The translations under genes were made by a program, and so were the position numbers. The notes under the pieces were generated by a model. That model had not been told where the DNA came from, did not search any database, and saw only the letters and a program-made list of their open reading frames with translations. From Dactylosporangium roseum (GTDB taxonomy: Bacteria > Actinomycetota > Actinomycetes > Mycobacteriales > Micromonosporaceae), in NCBI RefSeq assembly GCF_025264685.1, contig NZ_CP073721.1, forward strand, positions 4,207,001 to 4,271,000: a DNA stretch of 64,000 nucleotides, read 5' to 3'. Positions 57,148 to 64,000 of this stretch are shown piece by piece (the first letter of the stretch is position 1; each line of letters begins with the position of its first letter).

Positions 57148-58774
57148 GCTGCGGGGGATCGGTGTCAGCCCGGGCAGCGCGGCGGGTCCGGTCCGCCGGC
57201 TGGCCCCGCCGCCGGCTCTCCCGCCGCGCCCGGCGGTGATCCGCGCGGCGGACGAGAAGGCGGCGTTCCGGGCCGCGGTCGCGTCCGTCGCCACCGACCT
57301 CACCCGGCGCGCCGACGCCGCCCGCGACGAGGCCGCGGCCGAAGTGCTGCGCGCCCAGGTGCTCATGGCCGAGGACGAGACCCTCGTCGGCGCGGTGCTC
57401 GAGCTCGTCGACGCCGGTGCCGCCGCGCCGCACGCCGTCACCGACGCCCTCGCCGTGCACCGCGCCGCGTTCGAGGCCGCCGGCGGCTACCTCGCCGAAC
57501 GGGCCGGCGACCTCGACGACCTGCGGGACCGGATCGTCGCCGCCTGCCTGGGTCTGCCCATGCCGGGCGTGCCCGACCCCGGCCACCCGTTCGTGCTCGT
57601 CGCCCGCGACCTCGCGCCGGCCGACACCGCCGGCCTCGACCCCGCCACGGTCCTCGGCCTGGTCACCGCCGAGGGCGGCCCGACCAGCCACACGGCCATC
57701 CTGGCCCGCGCCCTCGGCATCCCGGCCGTGGTCCGCTGCGCGGGCATCCTCGACCTGCCCGACGGCACGCTGGTCAGCCTCGACGGCGCGGCCGGCGCCG
57801 TCGAGACCGGCATCAGCGCCGGCACCGCCGGCGGGGTCAACACGGCCGAGGTCGCCGCCCGGACGCGCCGCGCCGCCTCGACCGGCCCGGGCCGCACCGC
57901 CGACGGGCATCCCGTGGCGCTGCTGGCCAACATCGGGTCGGCGAAGGACCTCACCGGCGACGTCGAGGGCGTCGGGCTGTTCCGCACCGAGCTGCTGTAC
58001 CTCGGCCGGACCGCGCCGCCGCCGCGCGCGGAGCAGGTGGCGGCCTACCGCTCCGTCTTCGCCGCCCTGCCCGGCCGCAGGGTCGTCGTCCGTACCCTCG
58101 ACGCGGGCGCCGACAAGCCGCTACCGTTCCTGCGCCTGGCCGGCGAGCCCAACCCGGCCCTCGGCATCCGTGGCCTGCGGGCGGCACGACAGGCGCCCGA
58201 CGTGTTGTCGACCCAGTTGTCCGCGATCGCGGAGGCGGCCGAGGGGACCTCGGCGGACGTGTGGGTGATGGCGCCGATGGTGGCCACGCCGGCGGAGGCG
58301 GCGGACTTCGCGGCGTCGTGCCGGTCCGCCGGCCTGCGCACGGCGGGCGTGATGATCGAGGTCCCCGCGGCGGCGCTGCGGGCCGGCGCCGTCCTGCGGG
58401 GCGTGGACTTCCTGAGCGTCGGGACCAACGACCTGAGCCAGTACACGTTCGCGGCCGACCGCACGTGCGGCGACCTCGCCGAGCTGCTCGACCCCTGGCA
58501 GCCGGCACTGATCTCCCTGATCGCGGCATGCGCCACCGCGGGCGCCGGGGCGGGCAAGCCGGTCGGCGTCTGCGGAGAGTCCGCGGCGGATCCCCACTTC
58601 GCGTTGGTACTGGCTGGGCTCGGCATCGCAAGCCTCTCGATGGCACCGAGGAGCATTCCCGCGGTGCGCCAGTCACTAGCGGCGCACACGCTGGACGAGT
58701 GCCGCCGGATGGCGGAGGCGGCACTGGCGGCGGACACTGCGAAGGCGGCAAGGGCGGCGGCCCGCCGGGCCTGA
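57140..58774 (+). CDS. ptsI: PTS enzyme I (phosphoenolpyruvate-protein phosphotransferase)
   Basis: A 544-residue cytoplasmic enzyme that moves phosphate from PEP to HPr. The N-terminal HPr-binding/phosphohistidine part contains GLVTAEGGPTSHTAILARAL with the phospho-accepting His184. The C-terminal PEP-binding barrel has VEGVGLFRTELLYLGR, NPALGIRGLRAAR, VGTNDLSQYTFAADR and GVCGESAADP. Length fits the family (about 550-575). No HPr or EIIA/B/C gene is adjacent. A truncated DeoR fragment overlaps its start by eight bases. Confidence 0.92.
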   Translation: MPELRGIGVSPGSAAGPVRRLAPPPALPPRPAVIRAADEKAAFRAAVASVATDLTRRADAARDEAAAEVLRAQVLMAEDETLVGAVLELVDAGAAAPHAVTDALAVHRAAFEAAGGYLAERAGDLDDLRDRIVAACLGLPMPGVPDPGHPFVLVARDLAPADTAGLDPATVLGLVTAEGGPTSHTAILARALGIPAVVRCAGILDLPDGTLVSLDGAAGAVETGISAGTAGGVNTAEVAARTRRAASTGPGRTADGHPVALLANIGSAKDLTGDVEGVGLFRTELLYLGRTAPPPRAEQVAAYRSVFAALPGRRVVVRTLDAGADKPLPFLRLAGEPNPALGIRGLRAARQAPDVLSTQLSAIAEAAEGTSADVWVMAPMVATPAEAADFAASCRSAGLRTAGVMIEVPAAALRAGAVLRGVDFLSVGTNDLSQYTFAADRTCGDLAELLDPWQPALISLIAACATAGAGAGKPVGVCGESAADPHFALVLAGLGIASLSMAPRSIPAVRQSLAAHTLDECRRMAEAALAADTAKAARAAARRA

Positions 58775-58783
58775 CCCGGACGC

Positions 58784-58835
58784 CCATGATCGTGGAGTCG
58801 CCCGGGCCGGAACGCGCCGTCCCGGGCCCGGCGCC
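58784..58835. repeat. Half-copy of palindromic repeat family B
   Basis: CCATGATCGTGGAGTCGCCC followed by GGGCCGGAACGCGCCGTCCC matches the right halves of the full copies, without the left arm. It lies 10 bases after the enzyme I stop, in a convergent gap. Confidence 0.6.
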
Positions 58836-58953
58836 GACCAACGAGCGGCCAGGTGCCACCCGCACGACCGTGCGTCACCGTCCAGTAGCGCAACACCGGG
58901 GTTGGCGGCCGACCGCCCTCGACCCGCAGGTCGGTCATCCCGGGAACGTGTGC

Positions 58954-60588
58954 TCAGGCGGACCGCAGGGCCGCGGACACCACGCCGCGGGCCTCCTCCT
59001 GGATGCGCGCCAAGTGCTCCGGGCCCTGGAACGACTCGGCGTAGACCTTGTAGACGTCCTCCGTGCCCGACGGACGGGCGGCGAACCAGCCCGACGCCGT
59101 CACCACCTTGAGGCCGCCGATCGCGGCGCCGTTGCCCGGCGCGGCGGTGAGCTTCGCGGTGATCGGCTCGCCGGCCAGCTCGGTCGCCGTGACCTGCTCC
59201 GGGGAGAGCCTGCCGAGCACGACCTTCTCCTCGCGGGTCGACGCCACGTCGACCCGGGCGTAGGCGGGCGCGCCGTGCCGGGCGACCAGGTCGCCGTAGT
59301 GCTCGCTGGGGGAGCGGCCGGTCGTGGCGACGATCTCGGAGGCGAGCAGGCACAGCAGGATGCCGTCCTTGTCGGTGGTCCACACCGAGCCGTCGCGGCG
59401 CAGGAACGACGCCCCCGCGCTCTCCTCGCCGCCGAACCCGACCGACCCGTCGAGCAGGCCGGGCACGAACCACTTGAACCCGACCGGCACCTCGATCAGG
59501 GTGCGGCCGAGGTCCTCGGCGACCCGGTCGATCATCGACGAGGAGACGAGCGTCTTGCCGATCGCGGTGCCGGCCGGCCAGCCGTCCCGCTGGCGGTACA
59601 GGTAGTCGATGGCGACGGCGAGGAAGTGGTTCGGGTTCATCAGCCCGGCGTCGGGCGTGACGATGCCGTGCCGGTCGGCGTCGGCGTCGTTGCCGGTGGC
59701 GACCTGGTAGTCGGCGCGCTTGCCGATGAGCGAGGCCATCGCGTAGGGCGAGGAGCAGTCCATCCGGATCCGGCCGTCCCAGTCCAGCGTCATGAACCCG
59801 AACGTCGGGTCGACCACCGGGTTGACCACGGTGAGGTCCAGCTTGTGCCGGTCGGCGATCTCCGCCCAGTACGCCACGCTCGCCCCGCCGAGCGGGTCGG
59901 CGCCGATGCGCACCCCGGCGGCCCGGATCGCCTCGATGTCGATCACGGATGGCAGGTCGTCGACGTAGGCGCCGACGAAGTCGAACCGCTCGGTGGTGCC
60001 GGCGGCGAGCGCCCGCGCGTACGGGATCCGGCGCACCCCGCGCAGACCGTCGGCCAGCAGCGCGTTGGCGCGGTCCTGGATCCACTTCGTCGCGTCGGTG
60101 TCGGCGGGGCCGCCGTGCGGCGGGTTGTACTTGAAGCCGCCGTCCGCCGGCGGGTTGTGCGACGGGGTCACCACCACCCCGTCGGCGCCCCGGTGCCGGT
60201 TGGTGAGGATCGCGTGGGACAGGGCGGGCGTGGGCGTGTATCCGTCGCGGCTGTCGATCAGCACGGTCACCCCGTTGGCGGCGAACACCTCCAGCGCGCT
60301 GACGGTCGCGGGCTCCGACAGCGCATGGGTGTCCTTGCTGACGAAGAGGGGGCCACGGTACCCCTGGTGCTCGCGGTACTCACAGATCGCCTGGCTGACG
60401 GCGACGATATGGTCCTCGTTGAACGAGCGGCGCAGGCTCGACCCGCGGTGGCCCGAGGTGCCGAACGCGACCTGCTGGGCCGGGTCGGCCGGATCCGGGT
60501 GCTCGGCGTAGTAGCTGGTGATGAGGTGTGGTACGTCGACGAGGTCGGCGCGCTGCGCCGGTTGCCCCGCGCGGGGATGGACGGACAT
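58954..60588 (-). CDS. pgm: Phosphoglucomutase (alpha-D-glucose-phosphate specific)
   Basis: A 544-residue phosphohexomutase interconverting glucose 1- and 6-phosphate. QQVAFGTSGHRGSSLRRSFN opens domain 1, VVVTPSHNPPADGGFKYNPP carries the phospho-Ser region, VATGNDADADRHGIVTPD is the metal loop, FGGEESAGASFLRRDG the sugar loop and ARPSGTEDVYKVYAES the phosphate loop. Length matches the bacterial PGM1-like family (about 546). It converges on the ptsI gene. Presumably housekeeping for glycogen or trehalose metabolism. Confidence 0.95.
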   Translation of the reverse strand: MSVHPRAGQPAQRADLVDVPHLITSYYAEHPDPADPAQQVAFGTSGHRGSSLRRSFNEDHIVAVSQAICEYREHQGYRGPLFVSKDTHALSEPATVSALEVFAANGVTVLIDSRDGYTPTPALSHAILTNRHRGADGVVVTPSHNPPADGGFKYNPPHGGPADTDATKWIQDRANALLADGLRGVRRIPYARALAAGTTERFDFVGAYVDDLPSVIDIEAIRAAGVRIGADPLGGASVAYWAEIADRHKLDLTVVNPVVDPTFGFMTLDWDGRIRMDCSSPYAMASLIGKRADYQVATGNDADADRHGIVTPDAGLMNPNHFLAVAIDYLYRQRDGWPAGTAIGKTLVSSSMIDRVAEDLGRTLIEVPVGFKWFVPGLLDGSVGFGGEESAGASFLRRDGSVWTTDKDGILLCLLASEIVATTGRSPSEHYGDLVARHGAPAYARVDVASTREEKVVLGRLSPEQVTATELAGEPITAKLTAAPGNGAAIGGLKVVTASGWFAARPSGTEDVYKVYAESFQGPEHLARIQEEARGVVSAALRSA

Positions 60589-60743
60589 ACCGCCTACGTT
60601 GCCATGCCCGTCCCGGCGCTGCGACAGGACGGGGGCATCAGGCGGGGGTATCACCGGAACAACTCGCCGCAGCGCTCGGCACGAGCGTGCCGCCGGTCGG
60701 CCCGGGTGGTCGCCACGGCCCGAACTTTGCGACGATCCACGGT

Positions 60744-61262
60744 ATGACGTCGTGGACCGCGCCACCGCCCCCGCCCTTCGGCGGGTCGCTCGTCGCCGAC
60801 GAGCGCACCCTGCTCGAGGGCTTTCTCGACTGGCAGCGCGCCGTGCTCGCCGGCAAGTGCACCGGCCTGACCGGCGAGGAACTGGCCCGGCGCTCGACAC
60901 CGCCGTCGACGCTCTCGCTGCTGGGCCTGGTCCGGCACGTGACCGACGTTGAGCGCGAGTGGTTCCACCGCCGGTTCCGCGGCGAGCCGGTGCCGTACCT
61001 CTACCGCCGCGACGACGCGAAGGACGCCGCGTTTGACGAGGCCGACCCGGCGGCCGCCGAGCAGGACTACGACCGGCTGATCGCCGAGTGGCGGTCCGCA
61101 CGCGCGGCGGTGACGTCGGCGGCGCTCGACGACGCCTTCGAGGACCCGCAGCGCGGCCCGATGTCACTGCGCGCGGTGTACCTGCACCTCATCCAGGAGT
61201 ACGCCCGGCACAACGGCCACGCCGACCTGCTGCGTCAGCGGATCGACGGCGAGACCGGCTGA
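60744..61262 (+). CDS. DinB/DUF664 family protein
   Basis: A 172-residue four-helix-bundle protein: LLEGFLDWQRAVLAGKCTGL, SLLGLVRHVTDVEREWFHRR, DEADPAAAEQDYDRLIAEWR and VYLHLIQEYARHNGHADLLR. The HVTDVE, EWFHR and EYARHNGHAD positions supply the three histidine ligands typical of DinB-like (DUF664) metal-binding proteins. Many actinobacterial members are bacillithiol/mycothiol-dependent transferases; the substrate here is unknown. Its end is 13 bases from the convergent acyltransferase. Confidence 0.87.
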   Translation: MTSWTAPPPPPFGGSLVADERTLLEGFLDWQRAVLAGKCTGLTGEELARRSTPPSTLSLLGLVRHVTDVEREWFHRRFRGEPVPYLYRRDDAKDAAFDEADPAAAEQDYDRLIAEWRSARAAVTSAALDDAFEDPQRGPMSLRAVYLHLIQEYARHNGHADLLRQRIDGETG

Positions 61263-61275
61263 GGGTGCCGCCCGG

Positions 61276-62649
61276 TCACGCCGGCTCGGGCTGTGCGTGC
61301 CGCCCGGTGGAGGCCGCCTCGGGCCGTGCGTGCCGCCCGGCCGGCGCCGGCTCGGGCTGCGCGTGCCGCCCGGTGGACCTCGGCGGCGGTGGTGCGTGCC
61401 GGGCGGCCGGGATGGAGCCGGGTGGAGCGTGCCATGGAGCCGGGATCGGCTCCGGTGGGGCGTGCCGTGGGGCCGGGATCCGATCCGGGACCGCGTACCG
61501 CGGGACGGGCGGCGAGGGCCGGGCGCTCGGCCCGGGCGGCAGGGCGTGGGTGGGGCTGAACACCGCGCGGCCGGCCCGGTGCCGCCCGTGCGTGCCGGTG
61601 CCGGTACGCCGCAACAGTCGCAGCCCGGGCAGTTCGACGCCGTGGTAGACGACCATCGCGGCGATCACGCTCAGCGAGAACACCGCCAGCGTGGCGAGCA
61701 GCGCCTCGAACGGGTCCGCCGAGCGCGGCATCAGGCCGTACCGCTCGAACGCCACGAACACCAGGTAGTGCACCAGGTAGAAGGCGAAGGACAGCTTCCC
61801 GAGGTACACCATCAGCGACCGCGACCACAGGGTGCGTCTCCCCTCCAGGTCGGCCCGCGCGGCGGCGGCCACGACGAGGGTGACCGGCACGAGCGTCAGG
61901 GCCTGCTGGTTGACCGGGAACGGGACGAACAGGGCCGCCGCGGCGGCCGGCGGCACCAGCGCGAGCGACAGCCGCAGGCCCGGGCCGCGCCAGGCACCGG
62001 AGCGCACGAGCAGCGCCGCCGCGACGCCGAGGGTGAATTCGGCCATGCGTACGGGCGGCAGGAGGTATCCGACGTAGAGCGCGGTCGCGTGGTCGAACGG
62101 CACGAGGTTCACCGACACGGCGATCACGATCTCGATCATCATGACCGTGACCGCCCAGAGCCCGGGCGTGCGCAACCGGCGCAGCGCCGCGAACAGCGCG
62201 GGGAAGCACAGGTAGAAGAACGCCTCGCAGGCCATCGACCAGCCGACCGGGTTGAGCGCGCCGTAGACGTCGTGGCGGGGCACCCAGCTCTGGGTGAACG
62301 TCAGGTGGGTGGCTAGCTGCAGCGGCCCGGCGCCGCCGACGAGCACGACCGCGGCCAGGGTGGTCACCAGCGTCGCCGGATAGATCTTCGTCCAGCGGTG
62401 CCACCAGAAGCGGATCGTGTGCTCGCCCGGCCGGGTGGACCAGGCCAGGACGAAGCCGGACAGGACGAAGAAGAACGACACTCCGAGGCCGCCGGCGTTC
62501 GCCAGCATCGCCCACACGACCGACCTGACCGGTGGGGCCGCGTCGAGGTGCGGGTCGATGAGCCGTTCCAGCAGATGCTGGCCGAAGACGGTCAAGGCGG
62601 CCGCCCACCGCAGCCCAGTGAGCGACGGCAGGCGGTTGTTGCGATCCAC
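61276..62649 (-). CDS. Acyltransferase-3 (OafA/YrhL-type) membrane protein with repeat tail
   Basis: A 457-residue membrane acyltransferase that probably O-acylates a sugar or lipid. It has the usual ten-span core starting LPSLTGLRWAAALTVFGQHL, with FVLSGFVLAWS and FYLCFPALFAALRRL motifs and the catalytic His in GQHL. The last about 80 residues, after the core, are repeats of the form RHAxPEPAPAG/RHARPEAAS, giving a long disordered Pro/Ala/His tail encoded by tandem repeated DNA at 61270-61480. Such a tail is unusual in this family. The start ATG has GAGGGTGGATC upstream. Confidence 0.85.
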   Translation of the reverse strand: MDRNNRLPSLTGLRWAAALTVFGQHLLERLIDPHLDAAPPVRSVVWAMLANAGGLGVSFFFVLSGFVLAWSTRPGEHTIRFWWHRWTKIYPATLVTTLAAVVLVGGAGPLQLATHLTFTQSWVPRHDVYGALNPVGWSMACEAFFYLCFPALFAALRRLRTPGLWAVTVMMIEIVIAVSVNLVPFDHATALYVGYLLPPVRMAEFTLGVAAALLVRSGAWRGPGLRLSLALVPPAAAAALFVPFPVNQQALTLVPVTLVVAAAARADLEGRRTLWSRSLMVYLGKLSFAFYLVHYLVFVAFERYGLMPRSADPFEALLATLAVFSLSVIAAMVVYHGVELPGLRLLRRTGTGTHGRHRAGRAVFSPTHALPPGPSARPSPPVPRYAVPDRIPAPRHAPPEPIPAPWHAPPGSIPAARHAPPPPRSTGRHAQPEPAPAGRHARPEAASTGRHAQPEPA

Positions 62650-62756
62650 CCTCGTTGTGTAACGGACCTCGGCAGGCGTTGCATGCCGGGACCGGCGTAT
62701 TTCACCTCGGTGTGACCGGGGGCGGGCCGTCGGGCCGGTCCCCGGTCACGCGTGTC

Positions 62757-63224
62757 TCACCTCTGGGCCGGTGTCTCGCGGAGCTGGCGATGCTGCATCG
62801 ACTTGCCGAGGCCGGGCAGCCGCATGGTGATCAGCCCCAGGGCCGCCGTGATCGCGCCGACCACGATGTTGCTCGCGAGCGTGCCGCCAGTGACACTGCC
62901 GCCCGAGACAGCCCACGGTGAAACGATCGCCCAGAGGCCCAGGACCACCGGCACCCACGCCAGGCCGTGCGTGCGGCCGTAGGCAGCGGCGAAACCGATG
63001 GCCAGCAGGCTCACGGCGATACCGCAGATCAGGTTGTTGACGGCCAGGTTCCGTTGGGTGGCCGCGAAGCCCACCACCCACGGGGAGATGGCCAGCCAGA
63101 CCCCGGCAAGCATCAGCGCGCCGTCGGCCATGTACGCGGTCGGCGTTTCGGCCGCCCGGTCGTAGCGGGCGCGCAGCTCGGCGATATCCGGGTGCGCTTC
63201 GAGGTCTGAGATGGGCCGAACCAT
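62757..63224 (-). CDS. SPW-repeat membrane protein
   Basis: A 155-residue protein. An N-terminal soluble segment precedes four spans (MLAGVWLAISPWVVGFAATQ, LICGIAVSLLAIGFAAAYG, WVPVVLGLWAIVSPWAVSGG, LASNIVVGAITAALGLITMR). The ISPW and VSPW motifs each start a repeat, defining the SPW family of unknown function. The ATG follows GAAAGGGGGTCGTC, a strong ribosome-binding site. A long palindromic repeat lies between it and adk. Confidence 0.9.
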   Translation of the reverse strand: MVRPISDLEAHPDIAELRARYDRAAETPTAYMADGALMLAGVWLAISPWVVGFAATQRNLAVNNLICGIAVSLLAIGFAAAYGRTHGLAWVPVVLGLWAIVSPWAVSGGSVTGGTLASNIVVGAITAALGLITMRLPGLGKSMQHRQLRETPAQR

Positions 63225-63375
63225 GACGACCCCCTTTCGTTGCGGATCACCGAGGTCTAACCCGTTTTGCGGAGAACTAACCCATGGCTTTTCCGGCGGG
63301 CACGGCGGCGGCGCCGCGCCCGCGAGCCACGGTCGGCATCACCTCCCGGGGTGCGACCCGCACCGCCCACCTCAA

Positions 63376-63454
63376 GCGTCGATCTTGCAGTTGTGGTGCC
63401 GAGACGCTCCCCGAATGCCCGGTTTGTCAGGCACCACAACTGCAAGATCGACGC
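63376..63454. repeat. Palindromic repeat family A, copy 2 (25-bp perfect arms)
   Basis: The 25-base arms contain GATCTTGCAGTTGTGGTGCC and its complement exactly, around a 29-base loop ending CCGGTTTGTCA. Identical arm core and loop length to the copy at 11.6 kb, 52 kb away. It sits between the SPW gene and adk. Confidence 0.85.
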
Positions 63455-63470
63455 GGGAGGGGGCGGCCGT

Positions 63471-64000
63471 TCAGGCGACCGCGCGGTCGGCCGTGAGCTG
63501 CATCTGGTCGAGCGCGGGCGGGCGCTTGAAGGCGCGCTGGAGCTGCACCACGATCGACCACGTCACCTCGCTGACCGGGCGGGCGCCGTTGACCTGGATG
63601 AGCAGCTCCCGCTGCGCGTAGTAGTCCAGCAGGGGGCGGGTCTTCTGCTCGTACACGTTGATGCGGTGGCGGATGACGTCCTCGGTGTCGTCGGCCCCGC
63701 GGGCCCGGGCGAGCATCCGGCGGATGAGCTCGTCCTCGGGCACGTCGAGATGGATCGCGATCTGGACGCCGACGCCGAGGCTGCCGGCTGTGCGGTACGC
63801 CGCCTCGGCCTGCTCGACCGTGCGCGGGAAGCCGTCGAGGACGTAACCGCCGGCCTCGCTGGCGGCCATGACCGGCTTGCGCAGCATGTCCATGATGATC
63901 GCGTCGGGGACCAGCTCACCCTTGTTGACGTAGCCCTCGACGGTCCGGCCGGTCGTGGTGCCCTCGGTGATGTGGCGGCGCAGCAGGTCACCGCTGGCGA
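63471..64000 (-). CDS. adk: Adenylate kinase (C-terminal part; continues past the window)
   Basis: Reading leftward from the right edge: SGDLLRRHITEGTTTGRTVE, GYVNKGELVPDAIIMDMLRK, YVLDGFPRTVEQAEAAYRTA, IAIHLDVPEDELIRRMLARA, DVIRHRINVYEQKTRPLLDY. DGFPRT and the R-x3-R of the lid region define the adenylate kinase family, which balances ATP, ADP and AMP. The P-loop lies outside the window. No zinc-finger lid cysteines are present, as usual in actinobacteria. The C-terminal tail (RPPALDQMQLTADRAVA) is slightly longer than average, so a paralogue is possible. Confidence 0.88.
   Translation of the reverse strand, partial: ASGDLLRRHITEGTTTGRTVEGYVNKGELVPDAIIMDMLRKPVMAASEAGGYVLDGFPRTVEQAEAAYRTAGSLGVGVQIAIHLDVPEDELIRRMLARARGADDTEDVIRHRINVYEQKTRPLLDYYAQRELLIQVNGARPVSEVTWSIVVQLQRAFKRPPALDQMQLTADRAVA

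Noticed and set aside
1..64000. CRISPR arrays, tRNA/rRNA genes, integrases or transposases
   Set aside because: No evenly spaced repeats with unique spacers, cloverleaf-like sequences or transposase/integrase motifs were seen on reading both strands. This cannot replace a tRNAscan or CRISPR search.

Overview
The window is very GC-rich (about 72-74 percent by eye), dense in genes, and uses G/C-ending codons almost throughout. Several families point to an actinomycete: an XRE/DUF5753 regulator with a DUF397 partner, three DUF574-type SAM methyltransferases, F420-dependent oxidoreductases, a SpoIIE-type phosphatase beside a HATPase/STAS pair, an EcsC protein and a DUF3662-FHA protein. A motB-fliL flagellar pair suggests a motile (zoospore-forming) member of the Micromonosporaceae, such as an Actinoplanes or Dactylosporangium relative. 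That genus-level placement is inference.

Layout. 0-9.3 kb: an ABC-F fragment at the left edge, a DUF1330 protein, a partner-switching module (PP2C phosphatase, anti-sigma kinase, STAS antagonist), an orphan FabF, a channel-like membrane protein, a TPP-riboswitch-like element with a terminator but no downstream gene, a VanX-type dipeptidase lipoprotein, two rhomboid-like membrane proteins and a VOC protein. 9.3-22 kb: a 0.9-kb gene-poor stretch, DUF5996, XRE/DUF5753, DUF574, DUF397, small proteins, a cytochrome P450, an AadA-like nucleotidyltransferase, GNAT, two more DUF574 genes and a GGDEF-EAL protein. 22-30.7 kb: EcsC, a beta-lactamase remnant, ESX-like helical proteins, DUF5666, DUF3662-FHA, a NarL-type two-component pair and a glycosyltransferase.

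30.6-40.6 kb: an F420 oxidoreductase pair, an MBL hydrolase, two small proteins sharing an unnamed domain, a DUF2231-Rieske protein, an EF-G paralogue with a structured leader, the motB-fliL pair and gene remnants. 40.6-47 kb holds the most distinctive locus. A 1161-residue LPXTG-type surface protein (beta-helix plus five FN3 domains) is divergent from a tightly coupled five-gene operon: a Tat-exported DUF6916 protein, a GNAT-DUF6916 fusion and three tail-collar (MdpB-like) proteins. A perfect inverted repeat lies between them. 47-64 kb: a lexA fragment, a maltokinase-cap protein, an ArsR regulator with its operator, a LamG protein, DUF1810, an AraC-VOC pair, RraA, a secreted trypsin-like protease, a second two-component pair, PTS enzyme I, phosphoglucomutase, DinB, an acyltransferase, an SPW protein and a truncated adenylate kinase.

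Intergenic space carries at least two families of long palindromic repeats. Gene remnants are common, and three of them keep both ends while lacking the middle. I saw no tRNA, rRNA, CRISPR array or transposase gene. All assignments come from reading the sequence; no database search was run.
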